NCBI GenBank assembly: GCA_019279435.1
Contig: JAAALK010000082.1
Coordinates: 20,365,116 to 20,429,115 of the forward strand
DNA length: 64,000 bases
Direction: 5' to 3'
Source of the DNA: Zizania palustris
Taxonomy: Eukaryota; Streptophyta; Magnoliopsida; Poales; Poaceae
How positions within the stretch are numbered: the stretch's first letter is position 1; the number at the start of each line of letters is the position of its first letter. This document shows positions 1 through 10,972 of the stretch, piece after piece. The notes below the pieces were generated by a model that did no database searches, was not told the origin of the DNA, and saw only the letters and a program-made list of their open reading frames with translations. The translations under genes were made by a program, and so were the position numbers.

Positions 1-1722
1 TTTGATGACTTCAAAATCTCTCACGTATTAAGAGAAGCCAATTCAGTCGCAAATGATTTGGCTCAGCAAGCATCTGGCTACCAAGTCAGGAGAGGAATTT
101 TTTTTGTATGGGAGGAGCCAATGCTTGCTCTCACTACCAAAGCCAGTGATGGTGGGCAAGCACACCCTCTGGGTCAGACCCCTCCAGCCGCCGAAGGTCA
201 CTGCGTGTCGAGGCCCCTAGACTGGAATACTCTACCCACCGAGGGACCTAGCACACCGGAGGCCATAAGCCGAAGGTCCCCGCACGGTGAAGGCGCCCCA
301 GAGTCCGAACCCTCCGGAGGGCTTTGGCCCAGTACACTTCGAATGGCCAGCCCGGCCAGGCTTCGGTAGGAGCAGGAATGGCTCAGGGGGCATCCCGAAG
401 TCAGTAGTTTAGAAATCTTTTCTGAAGATGAGCTAGTGAGAGCCTCTGAAACCTATAAGGGTGATTGGATAATCCCAATCGTCCAGTATTTGAGAGACCC
501 TAGCCAAAGGGTTGATCGGAAGGTTCGGTGACAAGCGTTCAAATTCGTGTTGATAGACGACGTATTGTATCGCCGAACCATCGATGGAGTACTATTGAGG
601 TGTTTAGACCATGAACAATCCCAGGTGGCTATGGGGGAAGTCCATGAAGGACTTTGTGGCACTCATCAGTCGGCCCAGAAAATTAGTTGGATGCTCAAAA
701 GAGCAGGGTTTTATTGGCCGACTATGACCGAGGATTGTTTTAGGTATTATAGAGGGTGTGAAGCATGTCAGAAATTTGGCAATATTCAGTGAGCTCCTAC
801 CTCATTACTCAACCCTATTGTCAAGCAATGGCCGTTTCGAGGTTGGGGTTTAGACTTCATCGGCCAGATTCACCCTCCTTCCTCAAAAGGGCATCGGTTC
901 GTGTTGATGGCGACAGATTACTTCACTAAGTAGACCGAGGTCGTACCTCTCAAGAACATGACTCACAATGAGGTACGTGATTTTATCTTGAAGCACATCA
1001 TACATATATTTGGCATTCCTCAAACTCTTACTACGGATCAAGGTAGTTCATTTGTTTCTGTATAAGTGAGGGACTTCGCCGAATATTATTGTATTAAGTT
1101 GATAAACTCTTCACCTTACTATGCTCAGGCCAATGGTCAGGCCAAGTCTAGTAATAAAACCGTGATTAAGCTCATTAAGAAGAAAATTGAAGAGTTTCCT
1201 AAAAGGTGGCATGAAGTGCTTTCCGAGGCGCTATGGTCTTGTAGAATCGCAAAGCACGGTGCTACCAAAGTCAGTCCATATGAGTTGGTATATGGACAAG
1301 AAGTCGTTCTGTCTATAGAGGTAGATCTTGGCTCCTTAAGAGTGTTAAAGCAAGATGGCTTATCGGTCAACGAGTATGAAACTCTTTTGAAGGATAATCT
1401 AGAGGAAGTGACCGATAAGAGACTAAGGGCTTTAGAAGCCATAGAAGTAGACAAGAGAAGAGTAGCTAAAGCCTACAATAAGAAGGTTAAACCGAAATCG
1501 TTTCAAGTAGGAGATTTGGTTTGGAAGACGATTTTACCCTTAGGCACAAAGAGCCCCAAATTTGGTAAATGGTCACCTAGTTGGGAAGGTCCTTTTAGGA
1601 TAGCCGAAATAACTCCCGACAATGCATACGTGTTGGAATCTCTGCAAGGAGAGCGGTTTCGAAGAGCTTTGAATGGTAGGTACTTGAAAGGGTATTTCCC
1701 AAGCGTGTGGCAAACAACATAA
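1..1722 (+). pseudogene. Tat-lineage Ty3/gypsy pol 3' end: RNase H tail and integrase (left copy)
   Basis: This is the end of a retrotransposon polyprotein. It opens in the C-terminal part of an archaeal-type RNase H (REANSVANDLAQ, last catalytic Asp). A variable linker follows, then an integrase: zinc-binding HHCC region at about 630-780 (CGTH...CEAC), DDE core with LDFIG near 860 and TTDQGS near 1035, and a C-terminal domain near 1500-1700 (VGDLVWK, WEGPFRI). The reading frame is broken by stops at 367, 529, 790, 931 and 1062. The catalytic Glu of the core (QAESSN in the copy at 35580) is Lys here (GQAKSSN). It is nearly identical to 13231-14952. The element was already dead before that duplication, because most stops are shared. 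The window edge cuts its start. Lineage is inferred from the archaeal-type RNase H between RT and integrase. Confidence 0.9.
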
Positions 1723-1792
1723 AAGGTGTCGAAAAGCCGATATGGATGGTATCGACTTCAGCTCATTGTGCTTTTAGTTCACTTAGTTCACT

Positions 1793-1809
1793 AAAAGGTA
1801 GGGGGCATG
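1793..1809 (+). other. Polypurine tract of Tat element (left copy)
   Basis: A purine-rich run (aaaaggtaggggg) followed by catg sits directly before the TGTTGATAG start of the LTR. That is where the plus-strand primer of an LTR retrotransposon lies. The same arrangement recurs at 15023-15039 and, on the minus strand, at 28233-28251. Confidence 0.75.
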
Positions 1810-2259
1810 TGTTGATAGCAAAAAATGGCATCAATGGCTGAGATTGTCAAAATATCAATTTTGGTAATTTGGGCTGAAAGTACACATGTCTGGGGTTAGG
1901 CCGAAGCCCTACAGGGCCGAAGGTCCATTGGGCTATGGGCTTCGAAAGCCTCTAACCAGCCCACGGCCTTCGGCTAGGAAGCCTTCGGAGGCCCACGCCA
2001 CCGAAGCTTTGGCCCGAGGAGCAGGCCTCGATGGGCCTGGTCGAAGCCCACTTCGGCAAAGATAGAGTTGGATACAATTCCGGCTAAGTTTTTATCTCTA
2101 TCCAAGCTGAATTATAGCAGATTAGATCAGAAGTTTGGCCCCTATAAGTGGAGAGGCGAGGCCAGCTTAGAGGGCCCCCCAACACAAATCAAACACAAAG
2201 CCCTAGCTTTGATCGCATTTATTTACCTTTACTTTTCTATACATCTTCGTGGGTTTGCT
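1810..2259 (+). mobile_element. Truncated Tat LTR (first ~450 bp)
   Basis: It begins TGTTGATAGCAAAAAATGG, like the LTRs at 15040 and, in reverse, at 28232 and 56373. It matches 15040-15489 closely, then stops abruptly at about 2259, where gag sequence begins. The U5 end, primer-binding site and gag start are missing. A TATA-like stretch (CTATAAGTG) at about 2145 reads CTATAAATG in the right copy. The LTR/gag joint is the boundary of the 13.2-kb duplication described in the findings. Confidence 0.85.
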
Positions 2260-2653
2260 TGGGGGCTACGTCAAGACACGCGCAGGCTTCATCAAGCGCG
2301 ACATCATCACCCCCGACCTCGCTCAGGTCCAGGTAACACCTGTATCGCCCCGTTTATCTTATTTAGAGATTGAGCAAAAAATAGTTGCATCAGTAGATCA
2401 GGCTGTTAGTGCTTCGCCAGCCAACCGTTTAGATTCGGTGGTCAACTCCCAAGTAGAGGAAACTCTTAGAAGGCTCGGCTTTACTGAGGTCGTACCTCTG
2501 GTCCCTATTGCTAGCGCACCTCCGGTACACCATGTGTACGGCAGAACTGACGCCACCACAGGCACGACCGTGATGTCTCCAGCCTCAACACTTACGGCCG
2601 AGACTAATCATTATACTTACGGCCAAACTAGCACTACATACCATGCGCCACCA
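2260..2653 (+). pseudogene. Tat gag N-terminal fragment
   Basis: The reading frame GGYVKTRAGFIKRDIITPD through RRLGFTE matches the intact N-terminal gag segment at 54488-54910 (minus strand) from about its residue 65 onward. The true start, with about 60 residues, was removed at the LTR joint at 2259. The fragment ends where a minus-strand Tekay LTR begins. Gag is the structural protein that packages the element RNA; this piece is too short to act. An ORF running on to 2854 is a read-through into the LTR and is not a real protein end. Confidence 0.8.
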
Positions 2654-4998
2654 TGTGGCGCCCCGATTTATCGAAATCAGAACATTATTGAATTTCATAA
2701 GAAAAACAATAATACAAGAGGTTCATCATGCGACAATCGTACATACGACAGTATTCATGGTGCGCAGACCATATTTATTACATCAGAGTTAAATAAAGAT
2801 AATAATAAAAGTAAAATGCATGACGAACGCCTTCTTCCAGATCTTTTCGCTTGACTGGGTCGCTACTCCAGACCATCTTCATAGTAGGCATCCTCTGAGG
2901 TGTTCAACGGGTATGAGTACAAAAAGTACTCAACAAGCCACCGCAAATGCAGGTAATAATGCAAGATAATAGCAAAGGAAGGATAATTGGCTAAAAGTGC
3001 GGAAAAGTACATTTTCAGTTATTGCAGTTAATGTAGTCAAGTTTTATCATGCGGAAAGTAAACATGAACAACAATAATATCATCTAACTCGAGGAGTACA
3101 TTTTACCTCCTCGCACCACAGTCCTTACATGTCAACCATCATGCACATACATTCAAGAGTAAACTAACTGTGGGATGACACGCAACCCACCCTTGACCAT
3201 GGGCTCGGCTTTTCGAAAAGATTTATGACTTTGATTAGAGATGTACTACTGTACCCACAAGGCACGCACTCATCCCAAACACCAAAGTGTAACGAGATGA
3301 CCCATACCACGGGAACTCGTGCCAAAACCTCAGCATAAATGCTCCAAGCGATAACCACCCGCTCTAGGTTTCGCCGGCGCGCCGGGCCGCATCCCAGCTA
3401 ACGTCGCACGGATCCTGCAGACCGGTCCTTATAGTGCCCTGGGTGCTACCGACCACTGCCCTAGCTTGCACCCGGAACCCACCATGCATTCACTCACAAC
3501 CACAACTCAACACCGACAGAATTCCAAGGATAAGGAGTAACGGGGATCATATAGTAGAACCAAGTTTCTACAACTCATTTTTAATCCTATAGCAATCGTG
3601 TCGATACATTGGACACTAGCTAATAATACTAATCATATGGTGACAAGGAGTTTAGGCTAGATAGCATGGCTTGGGTTGCACATCAAGGTCGGGGGATCCT
3701 AAATAAATATATTGTAAGGGTTCCATTTGACTAATGCATGTATACCCTATGTGTTTTAGCAATAGTTTAATAAAACATGGGTTCAATATGCTCAAAAGGT
3801 TGGTTTGGTGACTTGCCTTGTTCAGCGAAAGGTGAGGGAGGGACTTCCGGGAAGTATTCCGGTTCCTCGGCGGCGTCGTAGTCTTTTCAATATAAATAAA
3901 GTAAAATAAAATAAATACAACATTCAATTAAACAATATAAATCCACACAACAAGCACATAGGTTTTAATTGGTTTAATTTTAAAGAAAACCAAGCTGTTA
4001 AGTTTCTGAAATTTATTTTATAAATAATTTAAAAGGAATTATAATGAAATGGTATCCTTTGTAAAAAGGGGTTTTAAATGTGAGTAATCTCATTTTAAGT
4101 TTTCTAATTAATTTAAAATGAAAGGTTCATGGAAAATTTAGTGGTTTTCAGTATATGAACAGGAAGTAAATAAATATAAAATTTACTGAAATTTAATTAA
4201 TTGAATTTGTATTTTACCCTAAGGGCATTTGAACACTTTATTAAATAAACATGAAATGTCAAAAGTAAACATATTGTTTTTATTGCATTAACATGTAGAG
4301 GATAATATTACAAATTTTTTGAAATTGAAATGGTAATTTTTGAAGTTAAAGTGCGCCAGATATGAATTTTTGAAGTTTCAAAGCATTTCTGGAATTTAAA
4401 GTTAAACTCAAAATAGCCTCGGGTCCAAGGTGAGCCAGGCCCACGGTGAACCCGAGCACTGTGCGCGTGCACCGGATCGATCTAGACCGTTGGATCCAGA
4501 TCCAACGCGTGAGGGCAAGGCGGGGAGTTAAAATAACATGAACGGCTGAGATTAAAACGTCGAACCGGTACACAATTAATGGCTCAGATCGAGTGCGGGT
4601 TTTAAATATCGATGGACGCACGAAATTAAAATATACCGCTTCGATTAGATCCGACGGTGCAGATTAAATCGCGCATGTGGTGATGTCGGCGCCGTTCGAT
4701 CGCGATCGCATGGTCGGGACTAAATCCGATACGGCACGGGTACTCGACCCATGCTGGTCATCTTCTCCGGCGGCGATGAGCGGGCCAGAGGCCACGGCGA
4801 GCGAGGGTGGTCGAAGCTAATGCCTAAAACAGAAAGAGGGCACTACGGGGATCACGAGGGTACCGTTGGTGGGGTGAACGGTCGACGGAGCATGTCCGGC
4901 GACGAGCGGAGGTGATGAAGACGTTCGGGTCCTCGTCGGCGGTGGCGTTCCGGCGGGGTTCGTCGACGACAGAGTGGTGGCCGAGGTTGGTCAGGTCC
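2654..4998 (-). mobile_element. Truncated Tekay/Del LTR, inserted in Tat gag
   Basis: Read on the minus strand this matches the Tekay LTR at 35908-39317, ending ...GGGGCGCCACA where that LTR ends in a TACA terminus. It begins cleanly inside gag at 2654, with cacca as a possible target-site flank. It is cut at about 4998, in the GC-rich part of the LTR (match to about 36830), so about 900 bp of the LTR start are lost. It joins gag sequence through a short shared stretch near caggtcc. Short ORFs inside it (for example 4824-5246) are shadows of LTR sequence. Confidence 0.85.
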
Positions 4999-6360
4999 AA
5001 TCGGCCATAGAAGAAGGACGATGTAAGATAGACCATAATCCAAAGATTAAGCTGGACAAAGATCCTTTTCCCGTCAACGCCGTCGACCTCAGCGAGAAGA
5101 AGGTATTGATTCGGCCAGAACAGGCCGAGTCGGCTAAGGGAAAGGATGTAATTGTTGGAGAGCCACGCACTCGCATGCTCATACCAAAGAACCCCGAAGT
5201 AGGAGTGTGGAAACAGAACATTAACACCTCTTCGGCTAATGCTCACAAGAGGCCGAAGGTAACGTACAATATGCTGTTAAACAAGCATCAAAGAAAAGCC
5301 AAGGAAGTAGGTCCTCACACGAAGAAACTGGGACAGCTGAAGGGTCCAAGACTTTTGGAGGGCGACTTCGGGCCGAAGTAGCCGAACCCTCCGCACGATG
5401 GCTTCGGGCCACAGTGGCTTGACGCCCTGTTTGGCGGCTTCGAGCCTCAATGGCCGAACCCCCCATGCGGTGGCTTCGATCCTCAGTGGTCGAACCTCCT
5501 ATACAGCAACTTTGGCCCCCACTGGCAGAACCCCGCACCGTTTTGGATGAACTCTCCGATGGGAGGCTTCGGCCCACGCTGGCCAAACGTGCCCTAGCCT
5601 GGCGGGACCCTTCGCTGGTATGGTCTGAGACACCGTTGACTCTGCCGAACCCCCTCCGGGAGAAAGGTTTGGCTCTCAGTGGGCGAGGCCACTGGAACCG
5701 CCGATGCCTCCGCCGTACAACTGGGCAGGAACCCCATGGGCTCCGTACATATCCGGGTCGGAGTACCCTCCGCAACTTAACACTATGCCTTGCTTTCCTT
5801 CGGAGTATTATGGATGGCAAGGAAAAACAGACGCAGCGGAGTGTGGCATCATCCACAGGCTGTCCGTGGTACCTCCGAATCAGACCATGCAGGGCGAAGG
5901 TGAAGGGTACAGACACGCGGAGGCTGAAGTCAGGGAGTCTGAAGCTGTCATGATTAGGGTGGGGTCTCAGGAGGTCCCAATCCCGAAGGCTTCATCATTA
6001 GAGTCTGACAGAGGTGAGTACCATACTTCGGTCGGAGTCCGCGCGGAAGCTGGGTTCGATCGGTCGGGCATGGCTGGTCCGACTACCAGGGTCCGCGTCG
6101 AAGGCCCCTCCGAGCACAGGGTGCACAAGGCTGAAGGGCGCAGTACCACTTCGTCCAGAGTTGACGGAAGCCAGGAAGTAGCACCTGTCACCAAGCCACA
6201 GCCATCTTGGGCACCTCCAAGCATGTCGAAATCACAGAAGAGATGCCTACAACGACTACAGGCATAGGAGATGCGCGAGAAGGAAGCCGAGGACGAGCGC
6301 GATGCTATCTTCGAGGAAATCTGCCCTCGGCCAGTTACAAGACAGGTATGGAGGGAGAAG
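3737..6360. repeat. Tandem duplication, unit 1 (2,624 bp)
   Basis: Position 3737 and position 6361 start the same sequence (catgtataccctatgtg) and stay almost identical for 2,624 bp, head to tail with no spacer. The unit runs from mid-Tekay-LTR across the LTR/gag joint into gag. It must have arisen after the Tekay LTR was inserted and truncated. Only scattered substitutions separate the units (for example near 4474 and 7098). Confidence 0.95.
4999..6360 (+). pseudogene. Tat gag C-terminal part (first tandem copy)
   Basis: The frame from about 4990 (VQSAIEEGRCKID ... KLDKDPFPVNAVDL) is the gag region downstream of the nucleocapsid in Tat elements. A Pro/Gly/Phe-rich linker region follows in shifted frames (5390-5950). 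From 5704 to 6267 another frame continues through PSMSKSQKRCLQRLQA to a stop at 6265. Several frameshifts and stops make it a pseudogene. It ends at 6360, where the sequence jumps back to LTR sequence identical to 3737. It lies within tandem repeat unit 1. Confidence 0.7.
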
Positions 6361-8984
6361 CATGTATACCCTATGTGTTTTAGCAATAGTTTAATAAAAC
6401 ATGGGTTCAATATGCTCAAAAGGTTGGTTTGGTGACTTGCCTTGTTCAGCGAAAGGTGAGGGAGGGACTTCCGGGAAGTATTCTGGTTCCTCGGCGGCGT
6501 CGTAGTCTTTTCAATATAAATAAAGTAAAATAAAATAAATACAACATTCAATTAAACAATATAAATCCACACAACAAGCACATAGGTTTTAATTGGTTTA
6601 ATTTTAAAGAAAACCAAGCTGTTAAGTTTCTGAAATTTATTTTATAAATAATTTAAAAGGAATTATAATGAAATGTTATCCTTTGTAAAAAGGGGTTTTA
6701 AATGTGAGTAATCTCATTTTAAGTTTTCTAATTAATTTAAAATGAAAGGTTCATGGAAAATTTAGTGGTTTTCAGTATATGAACAGGAAGTAAATAAATA
6801 TAAAATTTACTGAAATTTAATTAATTGAATTTGTATTTTACCCTAAGGGCATTTGAACACTTTATTAAATAAACATGAAATGTCAAAAGTAAACATATTG
6901 TTTTTATTGCATTAACATGTAGAGGATAATATTACAAATTTTTTGAAATTGAAATGGTAATTTTTGAAGTTAAAGTGCGCCAGATATGAATTTTTGAAGT
7001 TTCAAAGCATTTCTGGAATTTAAAGTTAAACTCAAAATAGCCTCGGGTCCAAGGTGAGCCAGGCCCACGGTGAACCCGAGCACTGTGCGCGTGCACCAAA
7101 TCGATCTAGACCGTTGGATCCAGATCCAACGCGTGAGGGCAAGGCGGGGAGTTAAAATAACATGAACGGCTGAGATTAAAACGTCGAACCGGTACACAAT
7201 GAATGGCTCAGATCGAGTGCGGGTTTTAAATATCGATGGACGCGCGAAATTAAAACATACCGCTTCGATTAGATCCGACGGTGCAGATTAAATCGCGCAT
7301 GTGGTGATGTCGGCGCCGTTCGATCGCGATCGCATGGTCGGGACTAAATCCGATACGGCACGGGTACTCGACCCATGCTGGTCATCTTCTCCGGCGGCGA
7401 TGAGCGGGCCAGAGGCCACGGCGAGCGAGGGTGGTCGAAGCTAATGCCTAAAACAGAAAGAGGGCACTACGGGGATCACGAGGGTACCGTTGGTGGGGTG
7501 AACGGTCGACGGAGCATGTCCGGCGACGAGCGGAGGTGATGAAGACGTTCGGGTCCTCGTCGGCGGTGGCGTTCCGGCGGGGTTCGTCGACGACAGAGTG
7601 GTGGCCGAGGTTGGTTAGGTCCAATCGGCCATAGAAGAAGGACGATGTAAGATAGACCATAATCCAAAGATGAAGCTGGACAAAGATCCTTTTCCCGTCA
7701 ACGCCGTCGACCTCAGCGAGAAGAAGGTATTGATTCGGCCAGAACAGGCCGAGTCGGCTAAGGGAAAGGATGTAATTGTTGGAGAGCCACGCACTCGCAT
7801 GCTCATACCAAAGAACCCCGAAGTAGGAGTGTGGAAACAGAACATTAACACCTCTTCGGCTAATGCTCACAAGAGGCCGAAGGTAACGTACAATATGCTG
7901 TTAAACAAGCATCAAAGAAAAGCCAAGGAAGTAGGTCCTCACACGAAGAAACTGGGACAGCTGAAGGGTCCAAGACTTTTGGAGGGCGACTTCGGGCCGA
8001 AGTAGCCGAACCCTCCGCACGATGGCTTCGGGCCACAGTGGCTTGACGCCCTGTTCGGTGGCTTCGAGCCTCAATGGCCGAACCCCCCATGCGGTGGCTT
8101 CAATCCTCAGTGGTCGAACCCCCTATACAGCAACTTTGGCCCCCACTGGCAGAACCCCGCACCGTTTTGGATGAACTCTCCGATGGGAGGCTTCGGCCCA
8201 CGCTGGCCAAACGTGCCCTAGCCTGGCGGGACCCTTCGCTGGTATGGTCTGAGACACCGTTGACTCTGCCGAACCCCCTCCGGGAGAAAGGTTTGGCTCT
8301 CAGTGGGCGAGGCCACTGGAACCGCCGATGCCTCCGCCGTACAACTGGGCAGGAACCCCATGGGCTCCGTACATATCCGGGTCGGAGTACCCTCCGCAAC
8401 TTAACACTATGCCTTGCTTTCCTTTGGAGTATTATGGATGGCAAGGAAAAACAGACGCAGCGGAGTGTGGCATCATCCACAGGTTGTCCGTGGTACCTCC
8501 GAATCAGACCATGCAGGGCGAAGGTGAAGTGTACAGACACGCAGAGGCTGAAGTCAGGGAGTCTGAAGCTGTCATGATTAGGGTGGGGTCTCAGGAGGTC
8601 CCAATCCCGAAGGCTTCATCATTAGAGTCTGACAGAGGTGAGTACCATACTTCGGTCGGAGTCCGCGCGGAAGCTGGGTTCGATCGGTCGGGCATGGCTG
8701 GTCCGACTACCAGGGTCCGCGTCGAAGGCCCCTCCGAGCACAGGGTGCACAAGGCTGAAGGGCGCAGTACCACTTCGCCCAGAGTTGACGGAAGCCAGGA
8801 AGTAGCACCTGTCACCAAGCCACAGCCATCTTGGGCACCTCCAAGCATGTCGAAATCACAGAAGAGATGCCTACAACGACTACAGGCATAGGAGATGCGC
8901 GAGAAGGAAGCCGAGGACGAGCGCGATGCTATCTTCGAGGAAATCTGCCCTCGGCCAGTTACAAGACAGGTATGGAGGGAGAAG
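6361..8984. repeat. Tandem duplication, unit 2 (2,624 bp)
   Basis: This is the second, directly adjacent copy of 3737-6360. It holds the same truncated Tekay LTR piece (6361 to about 7622, minus strand) and gag part (about 7623-8984). After 8984 the gag frame continues into single-copy sequence (VEITNPAPSS), so this unit keeps the original right-hand connection. The unit 1/unit 2 joint at 6360/6361 is the new one. Confidence 0.95.
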
Positions 8985-9262
8985 CCGGTTGAGATAACCA
9001 ACCCGGCTCCTAGTTCGAGCGACGCCGACGATGACATGCTCGACGACGATTACTCGCCCATATCCAAGGGGCCCGCACCCCAAGCGATGGACATCAACAT
9101 CGTCATGCTGCCCGCTGAGTTCGCCCTTCCACAGGACGAGGCTGAGGTCGCTCAATTGAACCTTGGCCCACGCAACGCCATCTTCCAGAAGGCCGAGGAC
9201 TCGGCTCGCCATCTGAAGCCTCCCTACGTTAGAGGCCACATCGATGGAAAGCCTATTTTCTG
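7623..9262 (+). pseudogene. Tat gag C-terminal part (second copy) running toward protease
   Basis: It repeats the gag piece of unit 1 (KLDKDPFPVNAVDL near 7670; RCLQRLQA ending at 8889). It continues in frame 8895-9263: an acidic stretch with SSSDADDDMLDDDY, then LNLGPRNAIFQKAEDSARHLKPPYV, the conserved run-up to the protease of Tat elements. A stop follows KPIF at 9261. The breaks at 8889 and 9261 leave no complete gag. Function in an intact element would be capsid and nucleocapsid formation. Confidence 0.7.
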
Positions 9263-9263
9263 A

Positions 9264-9735
9264 ATACTCATCGATGGCAGTGCCACTGTTAACTTAATGC
9301 CTTACTCATTATTGAAGAAACTTGGTAGGGATGAGGATGACCTAAAGAAGACCAACTTGATGCTCAATGGCTTCAATGGCTAGAGCTCTGAGGCCAAGGG
9401 CGTACTCTCCATGGAGTTGACAGTGGGCAACAAGACATTGCCAACAGCATTTTTCATCGTCGATGTACAAGGTAACTACAGTGTGCTACTCGGGCGCGAC
9501 TGGATTCACGTGAATTGCTGGATTCCTTCAACTCTACACCAGTGCCTGATACAGTGGGACGGCGATGAGGTAGAGGTCATTCCCGCTGATACTTCGGCCC
9601 AAGTAGCATTGGCCGATGTATCGGTTGACGCCGTCCATGACAAAGTAGAGTGTCTGCCGGGAAGGGATCTTTCGGATTACGATTTTGTTAGCGTATCCAG
9701 AGGACGTTTTGTTCCAGTGTCTGTAAAGCTAGCTG
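9264..9735 (+). pseudogene. Tat protease
   Basis: An aspartic-protease active site region follows the gag end (ILIDGSATVNLMPYS near 9267-9311), where Tat elements normally carry Asp-Gly/Ser-Gly/Ser. Downstream LLGRDWIHVNCWIPSTLHQ (near 9486-9542) is the second conserved protease block. A TAG at 9381 and the stop ending the gag frame at 9261 interrupt it. In an active element this enzyme cleaves the polyprotein. It lies directly upstream of the RT in the expected order. Confidence 0.75.
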
Positions 9736-9742
9736 GTGTAGC

Positions 9743-10972
9743 ATGGCTGTTTTTGTATTACTAGTCATGTCTAGCAAGAGTAATCTAGATTGGCTAAAGT
9801 CTCGTGTGGAGCAATATCGGTCTAGTAAAGATGGTATTGCTGAGGCTATCAAGGACTTTAGCGAAGTAGAGAAATTAGGGCAGGGTTTTGCGTCGGCCAA
9901 TCCCTTGGAGAAAGTTGACATAGGTAATGGTAGCATCCCGAGTCCAACTTTTGTAAACCAACATTTATAGCCTGATGAAAAGGTCGAAGTAATAAAGTTA
10001 ATTAGGTCGTATGTCGATTGTTTCACATGGGAGTATAGCGAGATGCCAGGACTAAGCCGCGAGCTCGTGGAGCATCGGCTACCTATCAAGTCCAGATTTA
10101 GGCCTTATAAGCAGCCTCCTCGTCGCTTTAACTCGGTCGTCTATGACCGAGTTAAAGAAGAAGTAGAGCGACTACTCAAGGCTGAGTTTATTAGGCCATG
10201 CAGGTACGCGGAATGGGTTGCTAACATCATGCCTATAGAGAAGAAAGGGAGCGGCAAGATACATGTATGCATTGATTTCAGAGATCTGAACAGAGCCACT
10301 CTAAAAGACGAGTATCCAATGCCGATAACCGACATGCTAATCAACGATGCTTTAGGACACAAGGTACTGAGTTTTCTTGATGGCAATGCTGGTTATAATC
10401 AAATCTTTATGGCCGAAGAGGACGTCTACAAGACTGCCTTTCGATGCCCTGTTTTGTCGGTTTATTCGAGTGGGTCGTCATAACTTTTGGTTTGAAAAAT
10501 GTCGGCGCCACGTATCAGCGCGTTATGAACTTAATCTTTCATGACTTGCTAAGGGTTATGTTAGAAGTTTACATCGATGATGTTGTAGTCAAATCAAACG
10601 CTATGGAAAACCATTTAGCCGATTTGAAGGTTGATTTTGATAGGATGCGACAGTATGGTTTGAAAATGAACCTCCTCAAGTGTGCTTTTGGTGTGTCGGC
10701 GGGTAAGTTCTTAGGTATCATGATTCACGAGAGAGGCATAGAGATTGATCCTAAGAGGTTGCAGAAGATTAGAAACATTGCAGCGCCGACATGCAAAAGG
10801 GATGTACAGAAGTTGCTAGGCAAGATGAACTATTTGCGTCGCTTTATATCCAACTTGTCCGGCAAGATTGATGCCTTTGTCCCCATACTCCGGCTAAAAA
10901 ACGAAGCCGAGTTCACTTGTGGAGCAAGCCAGCAAAGTGCTTTTGAGAAAATCAAGGAGTGCTTGTCATCAC
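9743..10972 (+). pseudogene. Tat reverse transcriptase
   Basis: RT motifs are in order: LPIKSRFRPYKQPPRRF near 10083, VCIDFRDLNRATLKDEYPMP near 10267, a frameshift at about 10450, FGLKNVGATYQRVMN near 10487, and the catalytic YIDD in EVYIDDVVVKS near 10567. The thumb (LGKMNYLRRFISNLSGKIDAF) follows. A stop at 9968 and the frameshift at about 10450 disable it. The frame ends at ECLSS (10972), where a minus-strand copia LTR begins. The RNase H that should follow is missing (compare 33690-34137). Confidence 0.85.

Noticed and set aside
2249..2854. 201-residue frame as a complete protein
   Set aside because: Only 2260-2653 is gag; the last about 65 residues are read-through into a reversed Tekay LTR.
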